DNA of 64,000 bases from Anaspis maculata (lineage: Eukaryota; Arthropoda; Insecta; Coleoptera; Scraptiidae): contig OX421968.1 in assembly GCA_949128115.1 (NCBI GenBank), positions 51,601,423 through 51,665,422 on the forward strand, in the 5' to 3' direction. How positions within the stretch are numbered: the first letter of the stretch is position 1; each line of letters starts with the position of its first letter. A program made the position numbers and the translations under genes. Below the pieces are notes generated by a model. That model saw only the letters and a list, made by a program, of their open reading frames with translations. It was not told where the DNA came from and made no database searches. Shown one piece after another: positions 15,401 to 25,435 of this stretch.

Positions 15401-15775
15401 GAGAACTGATGGGTGCTTCTGATTGCTATTAACATGTACAACAGTTTGATACCGTTTTCGAATCGATCGGACAAAGTCGAGGTTTTCCACTAAATTTTTT
15501 GCAAGGCTATAGCAAGGCAATATTTTGAAATTTGAAATTTTCGATTTTATGCGATGGGCGGGTTGTATCATCATTGCTTTGAAATTACGCGACTACCAAA
15601 ATATCCTTGCGTGACGACGTCACGCGCAAGTGTCAATAACTTGGGAATGGAACATAGAAGAGGAGAACTGATGGGTGCTTTTGATTGCTATCAACATGTA
15701 CAACAATTTGAAACCGTTTTCGAATCGATCGGACAAAGTCGAGATTTTCCAGTAAAATTTTACCAAGGCTGCAGC
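12483..15775. repeat. Higher-order repeat copy 3, truncated by array end
   Basis: Its twelve complete monomers follow the order of the first twelve of copy 2, then the array ends in the diverged terminal monomer. Confidence 0.8.
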
Positions 15776-15919
15776 GGATTGGTGGAACTCCAGAAAGAGG
15801 GCGGCAACTCGGATCCAGCTAGCTCACTCGGGATCGTGGAAACTGTCACGGCTGTGACGGCTTTTCCAGAACTTATCGTGACGAGTGGTTGTTTCTTTGC
15901 TCAGGTACTTTCAGAATGA
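15554..15919 (+). other. 121-codon open frame crossing the satellite edge
   Basis: The frame begins in the last regular monomer, passes through the diverged terminal monomer and runs about 145 bp into flanking DNA. In ordinary monomers the same plus-strand frame is cut by a TAA within GATTGCTATTAAC; in the terminal monomer the site reads CAA and is open. The frame stops just before the LTR end near 15922. No family is recognised. It may be chance, or a trace of an ancestral exon from which the satellite arose. Confidence 0.15.
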
Positions 15920-15921
15920 CA

Positions 15922-16271
15922 TGTAGTCAGCGTATTGAGAAATACGAATTGGCGTTGCGAAATAAAACCAGAGTTTAACTCGTGAATGACCGCAGGTCTC
16001 AGGAGACGGTGGAGTTACGAGGGGGGTAAAATGGGGGTAGTCCGTTGAAGACGGACGAGTTCCATGAGCTGTTGCGTCCGTTACTTGTATTTATACCTTC
16101 GAGGCAGAGCGCGCGGACCACTAATACGCTGACGTAGCGAAGAGGTCGCGAAGCGATGCGGATCGACGACTGAACGATTCAGTCGACCGCATCGCAGCAG
16201 GCCAGGGCCTCTTCGCTAAATAGTTTAGCGCGAGGTGGGGTTTTGGGCCGATTCTTGGCCTCAAGGTAACA
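15922..16271 (-). repeat. Probable LTR, about 350 bp
   Basis: On the minus strand it begins TGTTACC directly after a purine tract and could end in GACTACA at 15922, giving TG...CA termini. A TATAAATA box lies at about 16086-16097 (minus). The outer boundary is inferred, because there is no second LTR for comparison. Confidence 0.5.
16135..16218. repeat. Long hairpin inside the LTR
   Basis: Outer arms TAGCGAAGAGG and CCTCTTCGCTA enclose inner arms GCGATGCGG and CCGCATCGC, and then CGACTGAA with TTCAGTCG. The stems are nested over 84 bp upstream of the TATA box, in the U3 part of the LTR. Confidence 0.75.
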
Positions 16272-16717
16272 ATCGCCTTTCTCTTGAGACCATTGGGACG
16301 GTTTATTGAATCCAAAATTCAACGTTTCAACAGGCATGTAATAGGCAAAAATCGAATGGTGAAAACTTCAAAAACTAATTTCGAACAACAACAATTAACA
16401 TTAAAATTTTGAGACATGGCAACGGCGAATATAGCTTCGGAAAAATTATCAAAAATGCCTTAAGATACACCCTATTAGTTAGCGCAACTAAATATTGTGT
16501 TCCCTACTGGGGTACAGTGAGGGGTTTCAGAAATGTCCGTTATTTCGTTGGAGCGCAGCGCGGGGTACATGATTTCATTGCAAGGAACCCGCACTTTACG
16601 AAAGGAGGTATTAGGTACAAATTCGTCACGGTCGCGGCAATTTTAAAACTAACGAAAAATACAAGGGGGATTCAGTGTCTTTGGGTTCACGCACAATTCG
16701 CGCACACGTTCGTCGCA

Positions 16718-17056
16718 CTATCGGCGGCGTCGTTGGATCGGTGCTCGCCGGAGCTTGTCAACGTGACACTTCACGCTGCGGCCGTCGATGTTGACGAGGA
16801 AGATGTGTGGTGCGAATTGTCGAATGATGATGTGTAGCCCAAGCCACTTGGGATGGAAGGCGCCAGGTGCTGGAGGATGATGTACCAGGACGGAGTCGCC
16901 GTGTACGAAGTTTGATGATGGTCGATCCGGGACCTGGTGGCGGGCTTCCACGTACTGCTACTGGTGCTGGCAGGCTTGCTGCTCTTGCTGCTCAGCTGGG
17001 AGTGGTTGTAGTGGTTGGTGCGTAGTCCATTCTCCGGGGAATGGCAGAGTGTGGCC
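16718..17056 (-). pseudogene. gypsy pol C-terminal end (integrase tail), broken
   Basis: The frame shows the typical end of a Ty3/gypsy integrase: an LPFPGEW segment followed by LQPLP, a basic linker, then GDSVLVH, FHPKWLG, FLVNIDGRS and finally KCHVDKLRRAP. This is the SH3-like C-terminal domain that follows the integrase core. An in-frame TAG lies upstream of the GDSV motif, splitting the frame, and everything N-terminal to LPFPGEW (protease, RT, RNase H, integrase core) is missing. The open part on its own starts at a GTG near 16951 and is not a real start. The fragment lies directly upstream of the LTR, as expected for the last part of pol. Confidence 0.8.
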
Positions 17057-18372
17057 TTGAAGAATAATCATAATAAAAACGTTTATTGTGCCAAAGAAAA
17101 AACACAAATGTAAGATTCTGCCATCTCACAAAGGAACAAAAACCTAAAATGCAACATAAAAGTAACATGTTACAAATACAGCTGTGATAACACAGAAAAA
17201 CATATCAACAGAAAGATAGTACACGTATACATTGAGATCAAACAACATTGAAATCAAACAGTAAACAACAAATGACCTTGCCGGTGTCATAACAAAGATG
17301 ATAAAAAATGTGTGTTGCTACAGTAACGCTGAAAACACAGGTCTTGGCATTGTTGGAGTGACTTGACGTGTCACTATGAACAATGGCATAAATATAAGTT
17401 TTCAGCGTTACTGCGAAACTTATTTTTGATCATCTTTGTAGCTAGGTATCACCAGAAAAACGCAATCAGGTGTAAAGCCCAGGCATAGCACAAGCACAAC
17501 AAGTAAACTTCCAGGGGGCTCCTCCTCCCACGGAAAATGAAGTTCTACCATATTCAGGGATTTAGACTTGCAAAAAACATGTTCGACATCTGAAAATTGA
17601 TGAAATTCAATGTGCCAAAAACAGAAAGTGACTAGCGTTTCAAAAAGTGCCCCCTGCCTGGCTCCACACCAGATTTTCGGGTTGTTTTTAAATTAAAGTT
17701 ATCCGGAACGGTTGTAGGAACAATCGTGCTCAATGTCAACCACCCATTCTTCAGAAGTGATTCAATCTTGCAAGAAAATATGGCAAATCTGTTACATTCC
17801 ATATAAAAATTCATATCTTCTGTGTAAGACCTCCAATCTCGATAATTCCAAAACCATTTCAAGACAATGCATCACACTTCATGATTTTTACATTTTAATT
17901 TGAAAAAAAGTTGTCGCAATTTTTCACTTTTTTATGCGGAAAGTCATCTTTGGATGATGTGTCATCGTTCGACATTTTATAGGTTAGCCTTTCGAAAGTT
18001 ACGATTACAAAACAACAAAATGGAGAAATCCATCTTTCAAGTTCGATAACTCGGTAACGAAGCTCCAGTTTGCAAAAAGCTTAGATGGCACTTCATCTCT
18101 ACGAAAGAGGAACCCTCCAGTATAAGGGACACCACCTCGGGAACCACTCACATACAGCGTATTAGCTAGTGGTTGTAATAAACTCTGAAGAATGATTCTC
18201 CATCAAAAATGAAGTTTTAAAAATATCGAAAACTCATGGTACTAAAATGCTTTCTTGAAAAGATGCAAGGTGTTGAAGTTGCCTTTCTAATTTTATTTTA
18301 TCGTCACTTTTAAACCGTTCAACTGGTGTACCTCGCTTCTACATTTGCCAATAATGACTTTAGGTAACTTTA
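17057..18372. other. Non-coding stretch with a LINE-like tail
   Basis: At 17060-17090 the minus strand reads AATAAA followed by a TTATTATGATTATT tail, as at the 3' end of a 5'-truncated LINE that joins the gypsy fragment at 17057. The rest to 18372 is AT-rich. Its open frames (such as 17632-17862 minus) show no recognisable domain. Confidence 0.4.
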
Positions 18373-18374
18373 TA

Positions 18375-20273
18375 CAGGGTGTTGCATGAGGAAACCGACA
18401 TAGCTTAAGGGTAGGTCCAGTTTTTCTAGGGGAACTAGGATCTCGCTTTGAAATTTTTCTATCGCTTTTCGTTTTGATGTTACAGGGTGAATCATGTATT
18501 TTGTCGAAGTTTTTGATGAGCTATATCTTCCGAATGGCTTATTGGATTGGACTGAAATTTGAGAGGTATGATCTCCTAATGATAGCTAATACATTGCACT
18601 ATAAAGTTGTTCAGAAGTTTTAGGGCCGGACTGCTTTTTTTTATTTTCAAAGTTTTTGTTATAAAAGTCATATTTTTCAATGTTTTTTTGCAAAACCAGT
18701 ATCAGATTCAGAAACTACAAAAAAATGCTACAAGAAACATCCTTCAATTTCTCCGGCACACCCAAAGTCTACCCAGAAAAAAATATCTTTTGAGATTTGG
18801 GTCGGCTGAGATCTAGTGAAAATCAGTCAAGCACTCATTCTTTCACGGATCTTTGAGATGTTCATCCTCTAATTTTATGCTGTCACGGTTTTTTCCACTT
18901 TTCCACATTAGTATCACTTGGTACGGCAAAAAAGACAAAAGTCCAGGACCGGAATCAAGTCTAGTGAACATTATTTCTAAAGATCCGATTTTTCAGTATT
19001 CAGTTGGAAATTTACAGCATAAAGTTATGGTGAAGTGGCTGAAAAATGCTCTTTTGTCTGCATTTGGAACTTTAGGTTACTTCAGAGACCAGCTAATTAA
19101 ATTTCTCTTTTTGTTGATTTCAAGAATACAAATAATTATTTCCGAAACTTTTCGCGAACAAAATAAAAAGAAGCAAGAATGATAATTATTCAAAAACGTA
19201 ATTTTATTGTGTACAAAACGAACAATATTAATGTTTGTATGTTATGTTTATGTTAATGTTTATCAAATTCCGGAAATCATTTCTTGTATTCTTGAAATCA
19301 ACAAAAGGAGAAATTTGTTTAGCTGATTTCTAAAGTGACCTAAAGTTCCAAATGCAGACAAGAAAGAAATTATTTCCGAAATTTGATGAACATTAACATA
19401 AATATAACATACAAACATTGATATTGTTCGTGTTCTACACATTGGAATTACATTTCTGAATAATTATCATTCTTGCTTCTTTTTATTTTGTTCGCGAAAA
19501 GTTTCGGAAATAATTTTTTGTATTCTTGAAATCAACAAATGAGAAATTTGTTTAGCTGGTTTCTAAAGTGACTCAAAGTTCCAAATGCAGACAAAAGAGC
19601 ATTTTTCAGCCACTTCACTATAACTTTGTGCTGTAATTTTCCAACTAAATACTGAAAAATCGGATTTTTAGAAATAATGTTTACTAGACTTGATTCCGGT
19701 CCTGGACTTTTGTCTTTTTTGCCTTACCAAGTGATACTAATGTGGGAAAGTGGAAAAAACCATGACAGCATTCAATTAGAGGATGAACATCTCAAAGATC
19801 CGTGAAAGAATGCGTGCTTGACTGATTTTCACTAGATCGCAGCCGATCCAAAACTCATAAGATATTTTTTTCTGGGAAGACTTTGAGTGTGCCGGATAAA
19901 CTGAAGGATGTTTCTTGTAGCATTTTTTCTGGTGTTTCTGAATCTGATACTGGTTTTCCAAAAAAACATTGAAAGAAATGACTTTTCTAACAAAAGCTTT
20001 GAAAATCAAAAAATCAGTCCGGCCCTGAAACTTTTGAACAACTTTATGGTGCAATGTATTAGCTATCATTAGGAGATCATACCTATCAAATTTCAGTCCA
20101 ATCCAATAAGCCACTCGGAAGATATAGCTCATCAAAAACTTCGACAAAATACATGATTCACCCTGTAACATCAAAACGAAAAGAAATAGAAAAAATTCAA
20201 AGCAAGATCCTAGTTCCTCTAGAAAAACTGGACCTACCCTTAAGCTATGTCGGTTTCCTCATGCAACACCCTG
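18375..20273. mobile_element. Long foldback element A, 1.9 kb
   Basis: Two arms of about 800-900 bp face each other around a centre near 19300. The ends read CAGGGTGTTGCATGAGG on both sides and are flanked by TATA, consistent with a TA target duplication of Tc1/mariner-like enzymes. Arms match over long stretches with scattered substitutions (for example CCGACATAGCTTAAGG near 18400 and its complement near 20245). The open frames inside, 18607-18816, 18853-19182 and 19776-20174, are mirror shadows of the arms. No transposase is present, so it is non-autonomous. Confidence 0.85.
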
Positions 20274-20275
20274 TA

Positions 20276-21383
20276 TACTGATTTTAGAAGAGGGAATTTC
20301 TCGTCAACGTCTAATGTACAGTGTTGTCGATGTGGAATAGTTCAAAACTGCTGTTCTGACAAAGTTTCGAATCACTTTCATAGAGTAGACATTATTCTGA
20401 TACTATGTTATATTCGAACCATGGAAGTACCTAAATTGAGTCAGGCATGGAGTGCCGGTTCAATTATAAGAGTAGAAATTTTGATGGAGTCTATAAATAA
20501 CACCGTCAGGCAATAATTAGGTTGAACTTGGAAGAGATTTTCGTATTCCGGTTAAATACTCTTCAGTATTTGAGTATTGTAACAGTAACAGCTGTGATAA
20601 TTCGGCGTTGTGTGTGTTACTTTTGGTTTGAGGGAAGGAATCGATTTGGTCTGAAGAGCATTCGTGAAATATGCGGCACAATTAATAGGCATGTAATTAA
20701 TATGGCGATAACATCAACACTTTGCTTTGCACATTATTAAGAAGGGGGAGCAAAACCTTACTTTAACTGAATGTGCTATATACCACTGTTGTAATGGCCC
20801 GCGAGAATGTATATAGATATATTTACCGCACGCAAAGGTAAAAGCAAATTATTAATTACGGAGAAACGTCCGGGCTACTGAGACCCGGACTTATTTCGGT
20901 GCTTGGCTACCATTATTTAATAGATATGATTTGATGGCCAGAAGCGCCCAGAAGACCGCAAAATATTAGCGCTAATGCAGGGATGGTGAAATGTGTGTGT
21001 GTTGTTTAGAAGTGGAACATTTCTGGGCTGTCACAGAAAGAATTTTATGCCTCACCCTAAATTATTGAAGTCACGAATGCCGAATGCCTTGATTAATTCA
21101 AGGGTTTAATTTTGAAATTCTACAGCTAATTGTGCGGCGTTACAAAAAGCAGAATGTTTCAAAAATGACTGCGGGTTGACAAGAATTTCAACATTAAGTT
21201 TTCTTGCATGACTTGTTGAGTTTTTGATATTTAAATTTCATTTAATTTAATTTACTCGGAGCGGATAATAAGTGATAGTGAATAACGGAGATAGTGATGG
21301 TGTATCGATAATAAATCATTTTCTCCTGATATTAGATTCTATTTTGGTTGAACTTACGTTTATAAAAATGTCACCAAGTCTGT
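20276..21383. other. Non-coding, nothing recognised
   Basis: AT-rich DNA with short open frames (20247-20516, 20522-20740) that show no domain or splice pattern I can support. Confidence 0.4.
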
Positions 21384-21391
21384 CGCAGGAC

Positions 21392-22393
21392 CAGTGGCGG
21401 ACTAAGGAAATTGGGGGCCTTGGGCGGAATTGTGAGATGGGGCCCCTAAGGAGTAAAAGTTGAGAATATGAATGGGGGGGCAGATTTTTTGGCCCGGCCT
21501 GCCCCGCCGTGATTGAGCAAAAGCCGAAGGAACAAAAAAAAAAGAGCTGTTAACTTGACTAAAAAACACAGTGGCGTAGTCAGAGTTTGAGGAAAAAGAC
21601 CAAGACGAAGGCGCAAGTCAGCGAGAGGTAGCACCACAGGCGAAATTTCCAGGGCATAATAATAGTGCTGATGATAATCGGTTTATTTCATGCATTGTGC
21701 GATTCCGGTTTGTACCAAAATTACCTGATAATCAAACTTCTTTTCAGAAAAATTTTGCGCTTCTTGAAAATTTTCGCCATAAATTTTTTCTGCATCGACT
21801 TAGTGTGGGATGAAGTGCCGTGGGCGCTTTGAAGGTAGGGGAGTGGGGTTATTCGCCTAATTCTCGCCCTACTTGGCTATGCCACTGACCACCAGTACCT
21901 ACAAGAACTCGTACTCGTACACGTACTTATACTCGTATATACAAAATTAGGAATAATATGAATTTCTGCTACCTGCAGCGCACAGACAACATAATTTTGT
22001 TGTTTTGACTCTCCCCTCTTTTGAAAAGATATATTAAAATACAAAATTTCGAAGGCTTGAGGCCCCTGGCACTATGATATCCGGGGCCGGGGTCTCTAAA
22101 GCCTAAAGTGAAAATAATTCTTAGAGATTTCTTGATACAGACACACCTCTATTGCCTGTGTGTAGGCCCCCAGACCTGTTGTCATGGGACCTGCCAAGGT
22201 TACTTTAGAATAAAAAAAATAAAAACAGGAATATGCGAAAAAAAGACCATTGCGGGAAAAAAATAAAATTTTTAGATTTTATCCCAATTGCAGTATTTTT
22301 CACAAACAAGAGGAATGGGGGGCCCCATCAGATGATTGAGGCCCCGAGGCCCGGGGCGGACCGCCCCCACCGCCCCCCTTTAGTCCGCCACAG
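21392..22393. mobile_element. hAT-type MITE with 8-bp target duplication
   Basis: Left end CAGTGGCGGACTAA and right end TTAGTCCGCCACAG are inverted (two mismatches) and lie between exact copies of CGCAGGAC (21384-21391 and 22394-22401). An 8-bp duplication and CAG-type ends are the hAT signature. There is no transposase frame in its 1002 bp. GC-rich subterminal repeats (GGGGCC-rich) lie near both ends. Confidence 0.85.
21569..21887. mobile_element. Nested hAT-like MITE, about 319 bp
   Basis: Inside the larger MITE, CAGTGGCGTAG at 21569 faces CTATGCCACTG ending at 21887. No convincing 8-bp duplication is seen, so one flank may be altered or the pairing partly fortuitous. Confidence 0.5.
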
Positions 22394-22491
22394 CGCAGGA
22401 CTCCTCATCGTAGCATCCTTGCTGCAAGGTCCGTGAAACTGATTATTTTAATTCTATCAAATTATCAGAATCAAATTATTTAATTATCTTC

Positions 22492-22818
22492 GAGATTGTT
22501 TCTTCCAATTGTGGCTTCAGATCGCTGCGTATTTCGACGCTGCCATTTATGTATATCTTGGAATGCTTGCTCTACCTGAGGGACCATCTACTCGAGAATA
22601 GCATGTCCAGGGGTCAGACCCATTGCTATGAGATCAGGAACAACGAACAGCGAAGACATCCACCTGAAATTTGTGAGGTTGAGCAGATCCGGCGATGGTA
22701 TCAGCTACTACGGAGTAAAATTCTTGAACACTATTCCATCAACAATCAGGACACTAAAACGTTCAAAAAGGTAATAAAAGAGTACCTCATCGACGGTGCT
22801 CTTTTACTCAATCAATGA
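22492..22818 (+). pseudogene. C-terminal fragment of a non-LTR (CR1/jockey-like) ORF2
   Basis: In frame from GAG at 22492 through an ATG at 22549 to TGA at 22816-22818. The segment LRISTLPFMYILECLLYLRD followed by TRG-type HCYEIRN and FKKVIKEYLIDGA resembles the end of many LINE reverse transcriptase proteins, where LTLPSLYI.ECLLYV precedes a short tail ending in FK..LK.FL...AFYS. The RT core is missing and the hAT-type MITE with its duplication abuts upstream at 22401. The ATG is internal, not a start. Assignment rests on pattern memory of the family. Confidence 0.6.
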
Positions 22819-23264
22819 GTTCATGTCATGAAGTTTTACCCCACGGCACTGGCAGTGATCTTGTTTTTGGTTTACTTAGCTCAGCTCAGCTTACGTAGCT
22901 CAGCTTTTAGTGGGTTAGAGCGGGTCGGGGTCCAGCTAAGATGTTGGAAAAAAAAAGATATCATGGATCGTAATAAACGCGACGGTTACACAATTATTAT
23001 TCAGAAAGGGCGCCAACCAGAGTTCACCGTCGGTCTAGTCCTTTTCGTGGGAGGTCCTCTGGTTCTCCGAACGAGTAATTTTGATACCTCGATGATGCTG
23101 GTGCCACCCTGTATATGAATTGAACCGCGAGTGCGAACTGTCAACGTGACAGTTGACACTTCGAACGCCAGACACAAATGTCACCTGTCAATTCGGATGT
23201 AACAAAGCGATGCAAGAAAAGCCGATTTAACAAAAGATTCAGGTTTAATTATTGGTAAGTGAAA
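22819..23264. other. Short repeat debris
   Basis: Contains a terminus-like CCACCCTGTATATG at 23102-23115, matching the CAGGGTGG end of another MITE type, preceded by a low-complexity AGCTCAGCT run near 22878-22905. No gene seen. Confidence 0.35.
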
Positions 23265-24316
23265 ATAAACTGCGCAACAAATATGTTGTCGCAAGGGAAA
23301 AATTGGTCCGACTCTGGACCGCAATAACTTTTGAATGACACAAACCATTTCGATTTTGTTTTCACGGTTAGTGAGATCAGTCTTTCCGCTATTCACCTTC
23401 AAGAGGTGAAGATCAGGAAGCTTTATGTAAAATATTTACAGGGTGAAATGTAAAAAAGTGCAAAATTTTAACAAATTAAACGGACCCCCATTTTCAGAAT
23501 AATTTTTTTTCACAAATGCAAATGAAAGGATCATAAAGCGTGATGTTTTGGCTTGCCCCCAGTTGTGGAATTTTTGGAATCCAAACTCTGGTTCTGACTG
23601 ATTGATTTTTTTTCTCTTGGAGGATGCTGATTTATCCTATCGCTACAAGAAAGACTATGTTAGCCCAGGGAGCCTGTCATCATCAAAAACTGAAACTGAC
23701 CATCAGCATCAAGTTCAGGAGGTCAAAATCACAAAGAAAGTTTGTTTCAGCTGTGAAAATCTGATCAAATTCAATTTTTAAGAAAAACTGCTGTGTCGCC
23801 CATTTCGAATGGGCCCCTTTTTTGAAGCCTTGATCAAGGTATTTCAAATGGTCTGCAAGTTAAGTTGCTGAGAACCGTTTAAGCAACAATATTCGTGAAT
23901 TGCAACCTCCCATCATCAGAATAACATAGTCTTCTTTGTACCGATAGGATAAATCAGCATCTTCCAAGAGAAAAAAATCATCAAGTCAGAACCAGACTTT
24001 CGATTTCAAAAATTTTGAAACTGGGCGCAAGCTAAAACATAACGCTTTAAAATCCTTCCATTTGCATTTGAGAGAAAAAAATTCTGAAAATGGGGGTCCG
24101 TTTAATTTGCTGAAATTTTGTACTGTTTTACATTTCACCCTGTAGATAATTTACATGGAGCTTCCAGATCTTCACCTCCTGAAGGTGAATAACGGAAAGA
24201 CTGATCTCACTAGCCGTCAAAACAGAATCAAAATGGTCTTTGTCATTCAAAAGTTATTGGGGTCCAAACTCGGACCAATTTTTCCCTCGCGACAACATAT
24301 TTGTTGCGCAGTTTAT
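23265..24316. mobile_element. Long foldback element, about 1.05 kb
   Basis: ATAAACTGCGCAACAAATAT on the left faces its complement ending at 24316. Arms of about 500 bp contain paired landmarks: ATTGGTCCGA, the GAAGGTGAATA segment and TTTACAGGGTGAAATG. The centre lies near 23790. No transposase frame; target duplication not clear. Confidence 0.75.
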
Positions 24317-24862
24317 AAGGACGTGTACTAGACACTGTCAGTGCGAAGTCTCAATCACTTCCACAGGCTTCCGCAAGCTGGGCGACAAGCGATGACCAGA
24401 ACACGGGTCGGCGCAAAGTGAGGTTATGTGTCTGTGCCCCCTTCTAGCGGATACCGCCGCTTTACCGTTACCTTCCCTAGGTCTTGAACCGAAGGGCCGG
24501 GGCGACCACAAACGCAAAACCTAATTCCTAACCGTATCCCCTTGAGCTCAAGTACCTACGGCTGGATCGGAGACACAACTTGGTGTCGGCTGATTTTCGG
24601 CCCGCACCCCCGCTCCTAAGCTAGGTTGGTATACAAAAGACACAGGAAGGGTGGACACGCTCACCGCACGCCGTCCGCTGTCTTCGTCGCCACCACGTCT
24701 CGATGTGGGAACTGTGGATGCTCTCGAAAGCCGGGCTCGAAAGAGTTGGCTGGAGTCGCCGTTTGCCGTCGTCCTCGAAGTCCTCCTGGGGGCTATCGTA
24801 GCGGTGGAAACTACACGCCACGCCTCATCCAGGGGAGTCGTCTGCCGGGCTGATGCGGCCGG
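24317..24862. other. GC-richer stretch, unidentified
   Basis: Noticeably richer in GC than its surroundings and continuous with the DNA after 25443 once the hAT-type MITE is removed. Overlapping open frames on both strands (24548-25096, 24651-24941) cross into the MITE and so are not genes as drawn. It might be part of an LTR element, but no motif proves that. Confidence 0.3.
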
Positions 24863-25435
24863 CAGGGTTGCCAACTTTTCAGATATGATTATTCCGTACC
24901 GCGAAACTAAAATTACCGTACCAAAGCTCGGAGGATCGTAGGTACATAGTGTTTTTTCAGGAGAAAAATAGGGAGGTGTTATACCTACCCACTTATAAAT
25001 AGGAAGAATTTGTTTCAAATGAAAAAACAGCACAGTACATATAGTATATTTTGAATTAATGGGCCTGTAAGTACCGAAAAAAACTATACATTTCACAAAA
25101 AATTGGTGTAGAACTGTAAGTAGGAATCGAGCAAATCACCAAAAACGTTCAGCAAGTCGGTATTGTAGGGCACTTCAGTGAGGCGTCGCGCTAGCAGTCC
25201 GCTAGAGGCCAGCAGAGAGCGCCATGAATTTGAGAAATAAGCATAAATCATTTTGTAAATATCTACATCGTTGAAATTTAGGATTTTCACGTAACGTTTT
25301 TATTCAAGTAAGTACCATGTTTAGATTACCGTACTTTTCATGTACGGTAGTACGGTAATGAATCTGGACCGTACACCGTACACTTGCTGAAATTACCGTA
25401 CAAGTACGGTAATTACCGTACGGTTGGCAACACTG
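24863..25435. mobile_element. hAT-type MITE with exact GCGGCCGG duplication
   Basis: Left end CAGGGTTGCCAAC and right end GTTGGCAACACTG are inverted with one mismatch, flanked by GCGGCCGG at 24855-24862 and 25436-25443. Repeated TACCGTAC motifs crowd both subterminal regions. It is 573 bp long with no transposase frame. Confidence 0.88.
25209..25222 (+). promoter_or_regulatory. CTCF-like motif inside the MITE
   Basis: CCAGCAGAGAGCGC fits the CTCF core CCASYAGRKGGCRS at 13 of 14 positions. It is a sequence match only. Confidence 0.3.

Larger units (their letters stand above)
1..15775. repeat. 262-bp satellite array, about 60 monomers
   Basis: Head-to-tail monomers fill the window from base 1; the left end lies outside it. 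The basic monomer is 262 bp. Eleven monomers are 259 bp through loss of 3 bp in the GGCTATAGCAAGGC stretch, and three are 261 bp (-3, +2 at the same place). Variants are defined by a handful of fixed substitutions, so they can be typed by eye. Each monomer holds an inverted repeat, GCGTGAC-GAC-GTCACGC, inside a longer imperfect dyad. The last monomer, from about 15576, carries many private changes and fades out near 15775, as expected at an array edge where homogenisation is weak. No function is proven; pericentromeric or other heterochromatin is the usual setting. Confidence 0.97.
15922..17056 (-). mobile_element. 3' end of a Ty3/gypsy LTR retrotransposon
   Basis: Read on the minus strand the order is pol end (17056-16718), about 430 bp of untranslated DNA, a purine-rich tract (about 16284-16272), then an LTR (16271-15922). 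The 5' part is missing: at 17057 the sequence switches to unrelated DNA with a LINE-like tail. The element sits against the satellite border. The missing 5' end prevents a target duplication from being checked. Confidence 0.7.

Noticed and set aside
1..15775. CRISPR-like array
   Set aside because: Direct tandem monomers without unique spacers, in a eukaryotic setting.
16409..16837. 142-codon plus-strand frame over the gypsy tail
   Set aside because: It overlaps the opposite-strand pol end and 3' untranslated region and has no domain; it is a shadow.
24548..25096. 182-codon minus frame
   Set aside because: It crosses the end of the hAT-type MITE, so it cannot be an ancestral gene as drawn.
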